A stretch of DNA of 64,000 nucleotides, taken from positions 5,419,563 through 5,483,562 of the forward strand of contig OX638329.1 in the NCBI GenBank assembly GCA_951812755.1, given 5' to 3'. The first letter of the stretch is position 1, and every line of letters begins with the position of its first letter. Positions 8,991-18,436 of this stretch are shown in pieces. Below the pieces are notes generated by a model. It made no database searches. It was not told the origin of the DNA and worked only from the letters and a program-made list of their open reading frames with translations. A program made the position numbers and the translations under genes. Origin of the DNA: an uncultured Latescibacterota bacterium. Lineage in GTDB: Bacteria; Latescibacterota; UBA2968.

Positions 8991-11900
8991 ATGGAGAACA
9001 ATATGGAATCGGAAGTTCGGAACAATGCAAAACGGGATTTTTCTCAAACATTTGCAATTACGACCCGGCGGCCCGTAGCGATCTTTATGGTCGTTCTGGC
9101 CGTTGCCGTATTTGGTTATGTATCATATCAGCAATTGCCGCTAAATATGATGCCCGACATTTCATATCCAACGCTAACAGTGCGCACCGAATATCCCGAT
9201 ACCGCACCCGAGGAAATTGAAAATTTAATCTCACGGCCAATTGAACAGCGCCTGGGAGTGGTGAGCAACCTCGTGAGTATTACATCGATCTCCAGACCCG
9301 GCATGTCCGACGTGATTTTGGAATTTGGCTGGGATACCAATATGAATGATGCCGTGCAAACAGTGCGCGAAAATCTCGACCGCCTCAATTTGCCGCGCGG
9401 GGTCAATCGCCCGTTGATTTTGCGCTACGACCCCACGCAAGACCCGATAATGCGCGTGGGGATTTACGGCAAAGAGAACATGTATGTATTGCGCCATATT
9501 GCCGAAGAAGAAATCAAACAAGAACTGGAGGCACTCAAAGGCGTAGCCGCTGCGCGTGTAAAAGGTGGCCTCGAAGAAGAAATTCGGGTTGAGATCAGCG
9601 AGCGGCAATTGGCACTGATGGGACTCAATATCAACACCATCAACCGGCGGTTGCAAGAAGAAAATGTCAACCTGGCTGGCGGCAGCTTGCTGGACGGACA
9701 AACGCAGTACCTCGTGCGTACTCTGAATGAATTTCGCACCATCGATGAAATAGCCAATCTGGTAGTGGGCGACCGCAATAATATTGAAATCCGCGTAAAA
9801 GATGTGGGACAGGTTTATCGCACGCACAAAGAGCGGGAGATCATCACACGGGTCAATGGCGTAGAAAGTGTAGAAATCGAAATTTTTAAGGAAGCCGATG
9901 CCAATATCGTGGCGACAGCACAGCGTGTGCGAGATCGCCTATTTGGCACACCCGAACAATTGGCGTACATCGAAAAAGTCAAAGCGGGCGAAATCGAAAA
10001 AGCCAAAGCCAACGACCGACGGGAACAGGTGCGGCAATTTGTGCAAATGAAGGAAATGACGAGCTTTATCGCTTTTACATTACCCGAAGACGTGGCGATG
10101 GAAATGCTATCCGACCAATCGACATTTATTGAGTCATCGGTCAATGAAGTCAAACAGACCGCGCTATTGGGTGGGTTGCTGGCGATACTGGTTTTGTACA
10201 TCTTTCTTCGCAATCCGTCTCACACGGCTATTGTGGGCCTCGCCATCCCAATTTCAATTGTGGCGACATTTGCCCCCATGAACATCTTTGGCGTATCCCT
10301 GAATATCATGTCCCTGGGCGGGTTAGCACTCGGTATTGGCATGCTGGTTGACAACGCCATTGTGGTATTGGAAAGCATTTTTCGATGCCGAGAAGAAGGC
10401 GACGATATGGTTTCCGCCACCATCCGGGGAACGGGTGAAGTCGGCGGAGCGGTTTTTGCATCCACGCTGACAACTGTGGCGGTGTTTTTTCCCATTGTAT
10501 TTGTCGAGGGCGTGGCCGGGCAGATTTTCGGCGACATGGCACTAACCGTTGTTTTTTCACTCCTGGCATCTTTGGGTGTCGCGCTATTTTTTATTCCCAT
10601 GCTGGCTTCGCGGCAAGTGCATTTCGCACGCGGCGATGGCAAAGAACAAGGCGGGCGTCTGATGCAGTCTGAAGTATTGCAGTTGCGCTCGGTGGCGTGG
10701 TTGCTCGAGGGCATGGGTTTGAAAAACAAGGGCGAGGATGCGCTTAAATATCACGCTATGAATTTTCGCACACTGTTGATGCGCGTGCCAATCGGCTTTG
10801 CCTACTTGTTGGGCGAATACGTCATCCGCACATTGTGGCTTGCAAGTGTAATCGCGATCGTAGCACTCAAAGCCGTATTCACCGTATTGGCTGTTCTTCT
10901 GTACCCCATTATCTATCCCGGATGGGGATTTTATTGTTGGCTCGGTTCTGGACCAGCATGGCGTCAGGAAATAAATCGCCTGTGGGGACCTCTGTGCGCC
11001 TGGGCTGCGGAACAAGACCTGTTTGGAAAAGCATGGGTGCGGATAATATGGGACGATTTGCTGATGTTTGTAACACCCCAAAATTTGGGACGCGACCTGA
11101 GCGTGCAAACGAAATGGACAGGGAGAACATTGAAGCGTCTGTTCCACTGGGTTTGGCAGCACGCGACCTGGAAGCGCATCCTGGGAATCACACCCGTGAT
11201 CCTGGGCGCGGTGGGCGTTTTGCTGCTATTTGTGCTCGGCGCGGTTTATTTTCTTCTTCGATTTCTGATTTTTACCACACTCATATTAACCGGCAAAATA
11301 CTTATTTTGACACTCATGTTTTTGTTTTTGACCGGATTGGTCGCATTGCTGGTGGTCGCCCTTGTCCTGTTGCCCATCCTCGCGCCAGTGCTGTTTTTAT
11401 TCGAGCGCGGTTTTGCCGCGATCCGGCGCGCTTACACGCCGTTTATCCGCTGGGCTTTGCACAACAGACTGAGCATTATAACAGGTGCTGTGGTACCTTT
11501 TGCGATATGCTGGATGGTCTTATTGCCCCGATTGGGCAATGAATTGATCCCACAGGTACATCAGGGCGAATTTAATGTGGATATTGGTTTGCCCGTAGGC
11601 ACGCCGCTCGAAATGACTGATGAGACCTTGAAGCTCATTGAGTCGCGGGTAATAGATGCATACGATGTGGGCGCGATTTCTTCGACCATTGGCGTGGATA
11701 AAACCGATATCTCATCATCTGATCAAGGCGAGCACACCGGGGTAGTTTCTGTGGTGCTGGAGAATATCGAAACAGAGGGCCAGGAAAATGTGCTGGCGAG
11801 TTGGGGGCAAGACCTCCTGACATTGCCTTCACGCATTTGGGGCGGCATCAAAGGAGAAAGCGTTTTGGCACAGCGCGAAGACGCATTGATGGCTGATTTG

Positions 11901-13031
11901 AGAAACAAACTCTCGGACTTGCCGCAGATAAAAGCCGATTTTTCACGCCCCGCACTATTTAGTTTTAAGACGCCTGTAGAAGTGGAAATTCGCGGTTATG
12001 ATTTGCCAACATTGACTCAGTTGGGACGCGAGGCCGACCGGGTGATGAGCGAAATTCCCGGACTTTACGATGTGAAATCGAGCCTTCAGCGCGGCAACCC
12101 GGAAGTGCAAATTGTCTATAAACGCGACTTGTTAGCCAAATACAACTTGAATGTGCGTCAGGTAGCCTCGCTGGTGCGCGAAAAAGTACAGGGCAATGTG
12201 GTGACGCGATTTCGAGAGGCCGACCGGCGCATTGATGTGCTGGTGCGCGTAGATGAGGCCGACCGCGCCGGAGTAACTGAACTGCGTCGGCTGGTGGTGA
12301 ACCCGGGGCGACAGCAAGTGCCCATTCGCCTATCTGCGGTGGCCGACATCGAAGTACACGAAGGTCCCAGTGAAATTCGGCGCATAGATCAACAGCGCGC
12401 AGTTCTGATTTCGGCCAATGTGAGCGGTGTGGATTTGGGAACGATGACAGCTATGATTCAGCAGGCGTTGGAAACAATGGAAGTGCCCCAGGATGTATCG
12501 ATGGTCATTGGCGGACAAAACAAGGAAATGGAAACGTCTTTGAACAGTTTGACCTTTGCATTGGGTCTCGCAATTTTTCTCGTGTACATCGTAATGGCCT
12601 CGCAATTTGAATCATTCCTCCATCCATTCGTCATTATGTTTAGCATTCCACTGGCACTGATTGGCGTAATTGTCATTCTATTTGCCACCGGCATACCTCT
12701 CTCAGTCGTGGTCTTTTTGGGCATTATCATGCTGGCGGGCATTGTCGTGAACAATGCCATCGTACTCGTAGATTATATCAACCACCTGCGGCGCAGTGGG
12801 ATGTCCAAACTAGAAGCAATTGTCCAGGCAGGCGAAGTGCGGTTGCGCCCCATCTTGATGACCACATCGACAACCGTGTTGGGATTATTGCCCATGGCAC
12901 TCGGCCTGGGCGATGGCGCAGAAATCCGCACGCCAATGGCGATTACCGTCGTGGCCGGGCTAATCAGTTCCACCCTTTTAACGCTGGTAATTATTCCAAC
13001 GGTATATTCTCTAATGGACCGCGGCGAGTAG
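8991..13031 (+). CDS. RND-family inner-membrane efflux permease with large internal membrane insertion
   Basis: 1346 aa from ATG 8991, preceded by GGAG with 7-base spacing; the frame is open upstream to 8955 without a ribosome site. N-terminal TTRRPVAIFMVVLAVAVFGY, DISYPTLTV, the porter domains and GLALGIGMLVDNAIVVLE mark an AcrB/HAE-type permease, and the second half repeats this (GIVVNNAIVLVDYIN). Standard members have about 1030-1060 residues. The excess is a block at about 545-815, between the first and second membrane bundles, with five or six extra hydrophobic segments around a Trp-rich soluble stretch. Proton-driven export of an unknown substrate is expected. Partner adaptor is upstream and TolC downstream. 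Confidence 0.93.
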   Translation: MENNMESEVRNNAKRDFSQTFAITTRRPVAIFMVVLAVAVFGYVSYQQLPLNMMPDISYPTLTVRTEYPDTAPEEIENLISRPIEQRLGVVSNLVSITSISRPGMSDVILEFGWDTNMNDAVQTVRENLDRLNLPRGVNRPLILRYDPTQDPIMRVGIYGKENMYVLRHIAEEEIKQELEALKGVAAARVKGGLEEEIRVEISERQLALMGLNINTINRRLQEENVNLAGGSLLDGQTQYLVRTLNEFRTIDEIANLVVGDRNNIEIRVKDVGQVYRTHKEREIITRVNGVESVEIEIFKEADANIVATAQRVRDRLFGTPEQLAYIEKVKAGEIEKAKANDRREQVRQFVQMKEMTSFIAFTLPEDVAMEMLSDQSTFIESSVNEVKQTALLGGLLAILVLYIFLRNPSHTAIVGLAIPISIVATFAPMNIFGVSLNIMSLGGLALGIGMLVDNAIVVLESIFRCREEGDDMVSATIRGTGEVGGAVFASTLTTVAVFFPIVFVEGVAGQIFGDMALTVVFSLLASLGVALFFIPMLASRQVHFARGDGKEQGGRLMQSEVLQLRSVAWLLEGMGLKNKGEDALKYHAMNFRTLLMRVPIGFAYLLGEYVIRTLWLASVIAIVALKAVFTVLAVLLYPIIYPGWGFYCWLGSGPAWRQEINRLWGPLCAWAAEQDLFGKAWVRIIWDDLLMFVTPQNLGRDLSVQTKWTGRTLKRLFHWVWQHATWKRILGITPVILGAVGVLLLFVLGAVYFLLRFLIFTTLILTGKILILTLMFLFLTGLVALLVVALVLLPILAPVLFLFERGFAAIRRAYTPFIRWALHNRLSIITGAVVPFAICWMVLLPRLGNELIPQVHQGEFNVDIGLPVGTPLEMTDETLKLIESRVIDAYDVGAISSTIGVDKTDISSSDQGEHTGVVSVVLENIETEGQENVLASWGQDLLTLPSRIWGGIKGESVLAQREDALMADLRNKLSDLPQIKADFSRPALFSFKTPVEVEIRGYDLPTLTQLGREADRVMSEIPGLYDVKSSLQRGNPEVQIVYKRDLLAKYNLNVRQVASLVREKVQGNVVTRFREADRRIDVLVRVDEADRAGVTELRRLVVNPGRQQVPIRLSAVADIEVHEGPSEIRRIDQQRAVLISANVSGVDLGTMTAMIQQALETMEVPQDVSMVIGGQNKEMETSLNSLTFALGLAIFLVYIVMASQFESFLHPFVIMFSIPLALIGVIVILFATGIPLSVVVFLGIIMLAGIVVNNAIVLVDYINHLRRSGMSKLEAIVQAGEVRLRPILMTTSTTVLGLLPMALGLGDGAEIRTPMAITVVAGLISSTLLTLVIIPTVYSLMDRGE

Positions 13032-13294
13032 GGCCGGGACCCTGTGCCCGCCCGTCCTAAAACAGGCGTCTTAAGGTATTGCGATACAGTAAGTTCCTCA
13101 GGAGTCCCATCCTCTCCCCGTCCCCTGCTGCACTGTCCGAGGTTTTTTTCCAATTGACTTTTGGCAACTTTTTATTTTCTTAAACACTTGTAGTTTTTAT
13201 GGCAAGTAAGCAAATATTCGGTAACTTTTTGCGCTTTTTTTCGTCTAACCCTTGTAACAGTCATAGTCATTTTTTAGAAACTTGGAGATCTTAA

Positions 13295-14671
13295 ATGATG
13301 GGGTTTATTAGATATATCGCAGTATTGGCAATTGTCTTTGCCAGTGTGAATACAAGTGCCCAGGAAGAGCGAAGGGAAATGCGCCTCACGCTAAATGAGT
13401 GTGTGGAAATTGCACTGACGAGCAGTGCCCAGATTGAGCAATTTAAGTACACAGTTGCGATTTCTGAGACCGTGGTAGATAATGCGCGAAATAGTTTCTT
13501 CCCGACCACTTCTAATATGTCCTGGAGCATCAGCAGAGGTGTTCAGGGACCTCGTGAAGGGCAGGTTCTGGATCAGACGACGGGCACGCTGGTACAGTTA
13601 TTGGGGGAAGACCGCATTACCGGTGGACAGAATTTCAGAATTGGTGGCTTGACAATGCCGATTTATGACGGTCAAATCATCTCCCAGCTATCGAGCGCGA
13701 AAAACAGTCTGATGCAGGCGCAAATGCAGCAAGCCGGCAATCGCCAAACGATCACTTTTCAAACCAAGCAGCGCTACTTTCAACTGTTACAAGCCATCAA
13801 ACTATTGGAAGTCCAGCAAGAGCGCGTGCGAGTATCCGAAGAAAGCCTGCGCAGAGCAGAGACATTGTATGAAATTGGATCCGCGGCAATTTTACAGGTG
13901 ACGAATGCAAGATCGGCTCTGGCAGCTTTGCGCGCAACCCTGATTCAGCGAGAAAATGATGTACGCATTGCTCAGTCGAACCTGGCATTTACAATGGGTC
14001 TGGGCACAGATGTAGATATTATTCCATCAGAAGAAGAGTTCGAACTTCTGACTCCGAAATATTCTTTTACCGATGCACTATCCATCGCGCTTAAAGGACA
14101 CCCCGACATTTTGGACAGCAAGTACGGTATGTTGTCTGCCCGAGACACTTATAATGCGACGAGAAAAGGTTTGTATCATCCCAGAATAACGATGAACATG
14201 AATGCCTATAGCTGGAGTATTGGTAAGGATGAGGAATTTGGCGGTATAGAAGACCTATTCCTCAAGAACTATGGCTATGGTATTGGTCTCAACGTGACCA
14301 TGCCCATTTTTAACTTCAACACGAGCAACAACCTGAAACGTCAAAAGTTGCAGTATTTGCGCAGCCAGGAGCAATTAGATCAGGCCAAACGACAAAAAGC
14401 ACTGACCATTCGCCTGCGCTATCTCAACCTGGAGCGTTTTCGGCGTTTGATCGAAGCGAATGAAGTGGCTGTGGAAGCGGCTGAAGAAAATTTTAAGCTG
14501 GAAGAAGAGCGGTATAATTTTGGAGGGGGAACATTTCTCGAGCGATTGACTGCTCAGCGCGATTTGTTTAATGCACGCAATAATCTGGTGCAGTCAAAAT
14601 ACAACTATCTGATCGAAATGTCGAATTTGGAAAACGAAGTCGGCACACCTGTTGTCGGAAATCCCGAATAG
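13295..14671 (+). CDS. TolC-family outer-membrane efflux protein
   Basis: 458 aa with ribosome site TTGGAGATC before ATG 13295. A cleavable signal peptide ends near TSAQ (residue 23). The rest is two OEP repeats of long helices, each opening with the typical motif (LTLNECVEIALTSSAQIEQ and SFTDALSIALKGHPDILDS) and ending near ERLTAQRDLFNARNNLVQSKY. It supplies the outer-membrane duct for the adaptor and permease encoded upstream. The 263-base gap before it contains no gene; it is pyrimidine-rich with AT-rich tracts and may hold a separate promoter, though I see no clear one. Confidence 0.92.
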   Translation: MMGFIRYIAVLAIVFASVNTSAQEERREMRLTLNECVEIALTSSAQIEQFKYTVAISETVVDNARNSFFPTTSNMSWSISRGVQGPREGQVLDQTTGTLVQLLGEDRITGGQNFRIGGLTMPIYDGQIISQLSSAKNSLMQAQMQQAGNRQTITFQTKQRYFQLLQAIKLLEVQQERVRVSEESLRRAETLYEIGSAAILQVTNARSALAALRATLIQRENDVRIAQSNLAFTMGLGTDVDIIPSEEEFELLTPKYSFTDALSIALKGHPDILDSKYGMLSARDTYNATRKGLYHPRITMNMNAYSWSIGKDEEFGGIEDLFLKNYGYGIGLNVTMPIFNFNTSNNLKRQKLQYLRSQEQLDQAKRQKALTIRLRYLNLERFRRLIEANEVAVEAAEENFKLEEERYNFGGGTFLERLTAQRDLFNARNNLVQSKYNYLIEMSNLENEVGTPVVGNPE

Positions 14672-14686
14672 TACGGAGGCGAGTTT

Positions 14687-15145
14687 ATGGGTATGTTTTA
14701 TCGAACTGGTATGGGATTGGTTGCGGCTGCTCTGATCTTGAGCATGGCTGTACCTGTCCGGGCTGTGGATAAGGATTTTTTGATGCGATCAAAATTTCAC
14801 GGTGCACTGATGTTGGGCCTGGGCGGCATTCTGGTTAAGCAAGCAGTCGATGCCAAAAAAGAGGCCAATGACGCTTATGATCTTTACAAACAAGCTGGCA
14901 CCTCTGCATTAGCACGAGAATTTTACGATAATTCCAAGCGCCATGACACCCGCGCCGCAGTATTGGGCGTTGCTGGTGGTGCAACCATTCTTTTTGCCGT
15001 GCATCTATTTATTAAAGAAGATGAGGCTGGTTTGCCTCCCCCGAAGATGGATCGGGGCATTGTGAACATCAAGGGCGTGGCATTAGATATAAAAGGCGAT
15101 GTGTTTCAGAGAAAGATGCAGGTACAGTTAAAAAAAGGATTTTGA
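14687..15145 (+). CDS. Small exported or membrane protein of unknown function
   Basis: 152 aa, strong ribosome site (GGAGGCG) and only 15 bases after tolC, so it belongs to the export operon. A signal peptide ends at VRAVD (about residue 26). Two short hydrophobic helices follow (MLGLGGILVKQAV at about 41-54 and AVLGVAGGATILFAVHLFI at about 88-106) with a charged, Tyr-rich helix between them. The tail is a beta-like basic segment (VALDIKGDVFQRKMQVQLKKGF) ending in Phe. Ending in Phe is typical of outer-membrane beta proteins but the size is too small for a barrel. I do not recognise a family. Co-expression with the pump suggests an accessory subunit; this is inference. Confidence 0.8.
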   Translation: MGMFYRTGMGLVAAALILSMAVPVRAVDKDFLMRSKFHGALMLGLGGILVKQAVDAKKEANDAYDLYKQAGTSALAREFYDNSKRHDTRAAVLGVAGGATILFAVHLFIKEDEAGLPPPKMDRGIVNIKGVALDIKGDVFQRKMQVQLKKGF

Positions 15146-15157
15146 AGTATAAAAAAT

Positions 15158-15199
15158 AAAAAAAGGGTCAATGCTCGCTTGAGTGTTGACCCTTTTTTG
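15158..15199 (+). terminator. Strong rho-independent terminator of the RND operon
   Basis: A near-perfect stem AAAAAGGGTCAA / TTGACCCTTTTT encloses a loop that can itself pair CTC with GAG, ending in six T. The mirrored A and T tracts would let it work in both directions. It closes the operon that starts at 7647. Confidence 0.85.
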
Positions 15200-15225
15200 C
15201 ATGGTATTTGTGGAGGGCGTTTGAC

Positions 15226-15720
15226 ATGCCATCGGGTAAGACACATACGCGGATTGATCTTTTTTTATTAGTAATCATCATCGGCATAGGAGCCTGTTTT
15301 TGGGGACCTCTCGTCGAATTTTTTGGACGCGATGAGATGGTCGAATACGGAACTGTTTTTGTGATTGCCTATTTATTTGGCACGTTTTTACTATCGCCCG
15401 ACCTGGACTTAAAGGCCAGTGACCCGTTGAAAAACTGGGGGATTTTGCGTTTGCTGTGGCGGCCTTATTCCCATATTTTCAAACACAGAGGGCTTTCCCA
15501 TGTACCGATTGTGGGCACCCTGACCCGCGTTCTTTATATTTTTGTAGTGGTGTACGCACTCGCAGCTATGGCTAACGCATTCTTTGATTTGGGTTGGAAA
15601 ATGTCGTTTGACGACTTGAAGGACATGGATTTCAAAATCGTTATATGGGCACTTGCGGGGCTGTGTTTGCCTGATCTCTTTCACATTTTGGCCGATCACA
15701 CACTTAAAAACGCCCGTTGA
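15226..15720 (+). CDS. DUF2227-like putative metal-binding membrane protein
   Basis: 164 aa from ATG 15226, with GGAGGGC 8 bases upstream. Opens with MPSGKTHTRID and carries SPDLDLKASDPLKNWG, the pattern LLWRPYSHIFKHRGLSH and a C-terminal DLFHILADH. These His/Asp clusters on the faces of four hydrophobic helices are the marks of DUF2227, related to YdjM/LexA-regulated membrane hydrolases. A metal-dependent membrane-embedded reaction is possible but no substrate is known. It lies between the RND terminator and the M23 peptidase gene, with which it is probably co-transcribed. Confidence 0.8.
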   Translation: MPSGKTHTRIDLFLLVIIIGIGACFWGPLVEFFGRDEMVEYGTVFVIAYLFGTFLLSPDLDLKASDPLKNWGILRLLWRPYSHIFKHRGLSHVPIVGTLTRVLYIFVVVYALAAMANAFFDLGWKMSFDDLKDMDFKIVIWALAGLCLPDLFHILADHTLKNAR

Positions 15721-15776
15721 CTTCTGGTATAGTGCCCTTTATATTGCACACCCGCAGGCTCAAAACATTGGGAGAC

Positions 15777-16610
15777 ATGTTGAACTGGCAACGCAAAAAT
15801 TTTTCGGTGCTGGTCATTCCAGACGATGGCTCAAGAACCCTGAAGTTTAAGCTCACTTATCCCATGCTGTTGGGGATAGGCTTGGGATCGGCCTTTGCGC
15901 TGTGTATGGTATTTATCGGTCTGATTTTTTTTTGGAGAGCCACGTATTGGAAACACACAGCTCAAACGCTTGAACTGGACAATGAGCGTCTGTACGCTGA
16001 CGTTACCCGCGTGGATGAATTGGCGCAAGTGATAGCGCGCATGCAGGTCGGAGAGCAAAAACTGCGTTCTATATTGGCGGGCCACATCGGCTTGTCGCCA
16101 ACACCCGATGAAGCGCAGTACATTGAAGGATACTATGAAATAGCAACCCTATTGGTGCAAAACAAGCCACGCGTTGGTCTGGATGTCCACTGGGTTCCCG
16201 CAATCTGGCCTGTAGCCCCTTCTCTGGGATGGGTGACACGCGCGTTTGAAGCGGGTGACAACTGCATCAACGGGCTATCTCCGACGGGCATATTCAAAAG
16301 TCGTCATTCGGGGATTGACATCGCCGCCAGTGAAGGGACGCCCGTGCAGGCCACGGCCGATGGACAGGTGACATTTGCAGATTTCGATCCCGAGTTGGGG
16401 TATATGGTGATTATTGATCACGGTGGCATTTATACGACGCGGTATGGTCACAATCGCACACTGCTGGTCAAAGAAGGAGAGTATGTCAGGCAAGGGCAAT
16501 ACGTTGCACTGGTGGGTACCTCAACGCAAAGCCGTGAGCCTCATTTACACTACGAAGTTATCGAAGGAGGACGGGCATGCAATCCGCGCGATTTCTTACC
16601 TCAAAAATAG
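15777..16610 (+). CDS. M23-family (LytM) peptidoglycan endopeptidase, membrane-anchored
   Basis: 277 aa from ATG 15777 (GGGAG just upstream; an upstream TTG at 15717 would overlap the previous stop). A cytoplasmic stub (VLVIPDDGSRTLKFKL) leads to one transmembrane helix (about residues 28-52), then a coiled coil and a periplasmic catalytic domain. Zinc ligands are visible as HSGIDIA (HxxxD) and HLHYEV (HxH), with GHN between. The DD-endopeptidase would cut peptide cross-links. It overlaps the bactofilin gene by 34 bases, a pairing known from helical and curved bacteria where bactofilin positions an M23 enzyme to shape the cell. Confidence 0.92.
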   Translation: MLNWQRKNFSVLVIPDDGSRTLKFKLTYPMLLGIGLGSAFALCMVFIGLIFFWRATYWKHTAQTLELDNERLYADVTRVDELAQVIARMQVGEQKLRSILAGHIGLSPTPDEAQYIEGYYEIATLLVQNKPRVGLDVHWVPAIWPVAPSLGWVTRAFEAGDNCINGLSPTGIFKSRHSGIDIAASEGTPVQATADGQVTFADFDPELGYMVIIDHGGIYTTRYGHNRTLLVKEGEYVRQGQYVALVGTSTQSREPHLHYEVIEGGRACNPRDFLPQK

Positions 16611-17029
16611 CGAAGTTTAACAAACAAAACCACGTAGAAGCCATCAATACAATTGTGGGCGAAGGATCGGTTGTGGAAGGGCACTTTGAGGTCACCGATA
16701 GCATTCGCATAGATGGGACTTTTCGCGGAAAAATCACGTCTTCTGGTTCACTTGTCGTCGGTACTCAGGGTGAGGTGGATGCCGATTTGATCCAGGTAAA
16801 AGATGCGATCGTTGACGGATGTGTCAAAGGACCTCTGGATGCTTCGCGCTCAGTAAGGCTTGGCTCCGGTGCTGAGGTCAATGGCGATATTACAACTCAG
16901 GTGCTGATAGTCGAAGAAGGTGCTGTGCTGCACGGGACATGTGCTGCAGCACCCAATACTGTAGATATAGAAAAGCAGGAGGATATGGACATAGCAAAAC
17001 AAGATAATGTCAAGCAAGTAGCAGATTGA
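16577..17029 (+). CDS. Bactofilin (polymer-forming cytoskeletal protein)
   Basis: 150 aa, ribosome site GGAGGA inside the end of the M23 gene. Residues about 22-125 are the bactofilin/DUF583 right-handed beta-helix, seen as repeated short strands: TIVGEGSVVEGHF, DSIRIDGTFRGKI, SGSLVVGTQGEV and VRLGSGAEVNGDI. Flanking tails are short and polar, as usual. It should form nucleotide-free filaments beneath the membrane and recruit the M23 enzyme. Last gene of a three-gene + strand unit ended by a strong terminator. Confidence 0.93.
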   Translation: MQSARFLTSKIAKFNKQNHVEAINTIVGEGSVVEGHFEVTDSIRIDGTFRGKITSSGSLVVGTQGEVDADLIQVKDAIVDGCVKGPLDASRSVRLGSGAEVNGDITTQVLIVEEGAVLHGTCAAAPNTVDIEKQEDMDIAKQDNVKQVAD

Positions 17030-17046
17030 TCGACACTGCGATAGAT

Positions 17047-17080
17047 AAAAAACGCGCGTTTTACGACGCGCGTTTTTTTT
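17047..17080 (+). terminator. Rho-independent terminator between bactofilin and hflX
   Basis: AAAAAACGCGCG / CGCGCGTTTTTT stem with an 8-base loop and a T8 tail. The genes on both sides converge here, and the A/T symmetry allows bidirectional use. Confidence 0.85.
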
Positions 17081-17119
17081 GTTTCTCCAGATAGCTAACC
17101 CGCTGATACTGCATCTTGT

Positions 17120-18424
17120 TCAGCACAGGCTCTGATAACGACCATTGGGCAAAAGACGCTGTGCATTGTGTTGGCTGAGTTTGACCTCCATTAAAACATC
17201 GTTGCCTTTGTAGTCCGTGTGCAAAATTTCGCCAATTCGGTAGAGTTCTGACAGAAGTTTGCCTTCGCGTTGCGGAATCTGAACCACGAGCGTCAAGCGG
17301 TCACCCTCAAGGTGATTGTAGATCGCCCACCGCAGATCTTTGAGTCCCTCGCCCGTTTCAGCGGAAAGCCAGACCGCATCGGGATATGTCGCCATTAGAT
17401 ATTTACGTCGGGTCCGGTCGTCTAACAAATCATTTTTGTTAAACACCAGCATCGTCGGCCTGTCAGCTACGCCGAGTTCGCCAAGCACCTCAATCACCGT
17501 GGCGATGTGTTCTTCACAAGCTGGATGGCTGACATCAACGACATGGAGCAACAGATCGGCTTCGATTGCCTCTTCAAGGGTACTGTGAAAAGAAGCGATC
17601 AGATGGTGGGGCAGCTTTTTGATAAAACCAACGGTATCGGATAAAAGAATATCGCGGTTATAACCGAGGGAAACGCGCCGTGTGGTGGAATCGAGGGTGG
17701 CAAAGAGCCGATCTTCAATCAATACATCGGCACCGGACAGGGCACGCATAAGCGTGGATTTGCCCGCATTGGTATAGCCGACAAGCGCTGCGCGAAAAAT
17801 ATCGGTGCGTTGTTTGCGGGCAATTGCGCGTTGTCTGGCAATGCGGCCGAGTGCTTGTTTGAGGATGGTAATGCGGCGGTTGGTCGCGCGTCGATCTACT
17901 TCGAGCTGCGTTTCACCCGGACCGCGCGTCCCCACGCCGCCAGTGCCACCAGTACCGCCGGCCTGCCTCGAGAGATGGGTCCATTGACGGGTCAAACGGG
18001 GCAACATATAGATAAGTTGAGCCAACTCGACCTGTGTTTGCGCTTCTCGGGTCCTGGCACGGCTGGCAAAAATGTCCAGAATAAGTCGGCTGCGATCGAT
18101 AATTTTAACTTCAAGCAGGGTTTCGAGATTGCGGGTTTGTGCTGGCGAAAGGTCTTCGTCAAAAATAACGACGTGTGCATCGCATTCTGCGATCTGTTCC
18201 ACGAGTTCTTCGGCCTTGCCGCGACCAATGAGATACGCGGAGTCTCTGCGCCGGCGTTCCTGAAGCACCTGCACGGCAACGTCAACACCCGCCGTATCCG
18301 CCAAAAGGCCGAGTTCGTCAAGCGTGTCTTGTGCTTCATCGAGTGAGATGCCAGGCAGCGCAAGCCCGACGAGTATGCCCCGCTCAAGCGCGTGTTCTTT
18401 TGTGAGATCGTGCATATTTGCCAT
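17120..18424 (-). CDS. hflX: GTPase HflX
   Basis: 434 aa. The N-terminal HflX domain shows FDEDLSPAQTRNLE, then the glycine-rich linker GGTGGTGGVGTRGPGE and a coiled helix. The GTPase domain follows with G1 GYTNAGKST, G3 DTVGF and G4 NKNDLL. HflX binds the 50S subunit and splits stalled 70S ribosomes under stress. AGGA lies before the ATG at 18424. First-sight operon with the HIT protein gene 12 bases upstream on the same strand. No Hfq gene is adjacent, unlike in Escherichia coli. Confidence 0.95.
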   Translation of the reverse strand: MANMHDLTKEHALERGILVGLALPGISLDEAQDTLDELGLLADTAGVDVAVQVLQERRRRDSAYLIGRGKAEELVEQIAECDAHVVIFDEDLSPAQTRNLETLLEVKIIDRSRLILDIFASRARTREAQTQVELAQLIYMLPRLTRQWTHLSRQAGGTGGTGGVGTRGPGETQLEVDRRATNRRITILKQALGRIARQRAIARKQRTDIFRAALVGYTNAGKSTLMRALSGADVLIEDRLFATLDSTTRRVSLGYNRDILLSDTVGFIKKLPHHLIASFHSTLEEAIEADLLLHVVDVSHPACEEHIATVIEVLGELGVADRPTMLVFNKNDLLDDRTRRKYLMATYPDAVWLSAETGEGLKDLRWAIYNHLEGDRLTLVVQIPQREGKLLSELYRIGEILHTDYKGNDVLMEVKLSQHNAQRLLPNGRYQSLC

Positions 18425-18436
18425 ATACTGTCCTAT

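Noticed and set aside
8955-8991. GTG 8955 as RND permease start
   Set aside because: No ribosome site; ATG 8991 has GGAG with 7-base spacing and gives the normal N-terminus.
9464-12760. Minus-strand open frames across the RND permease
   Set aside because: Antisense shadows of a gene with clear family motifs and codon pattern.
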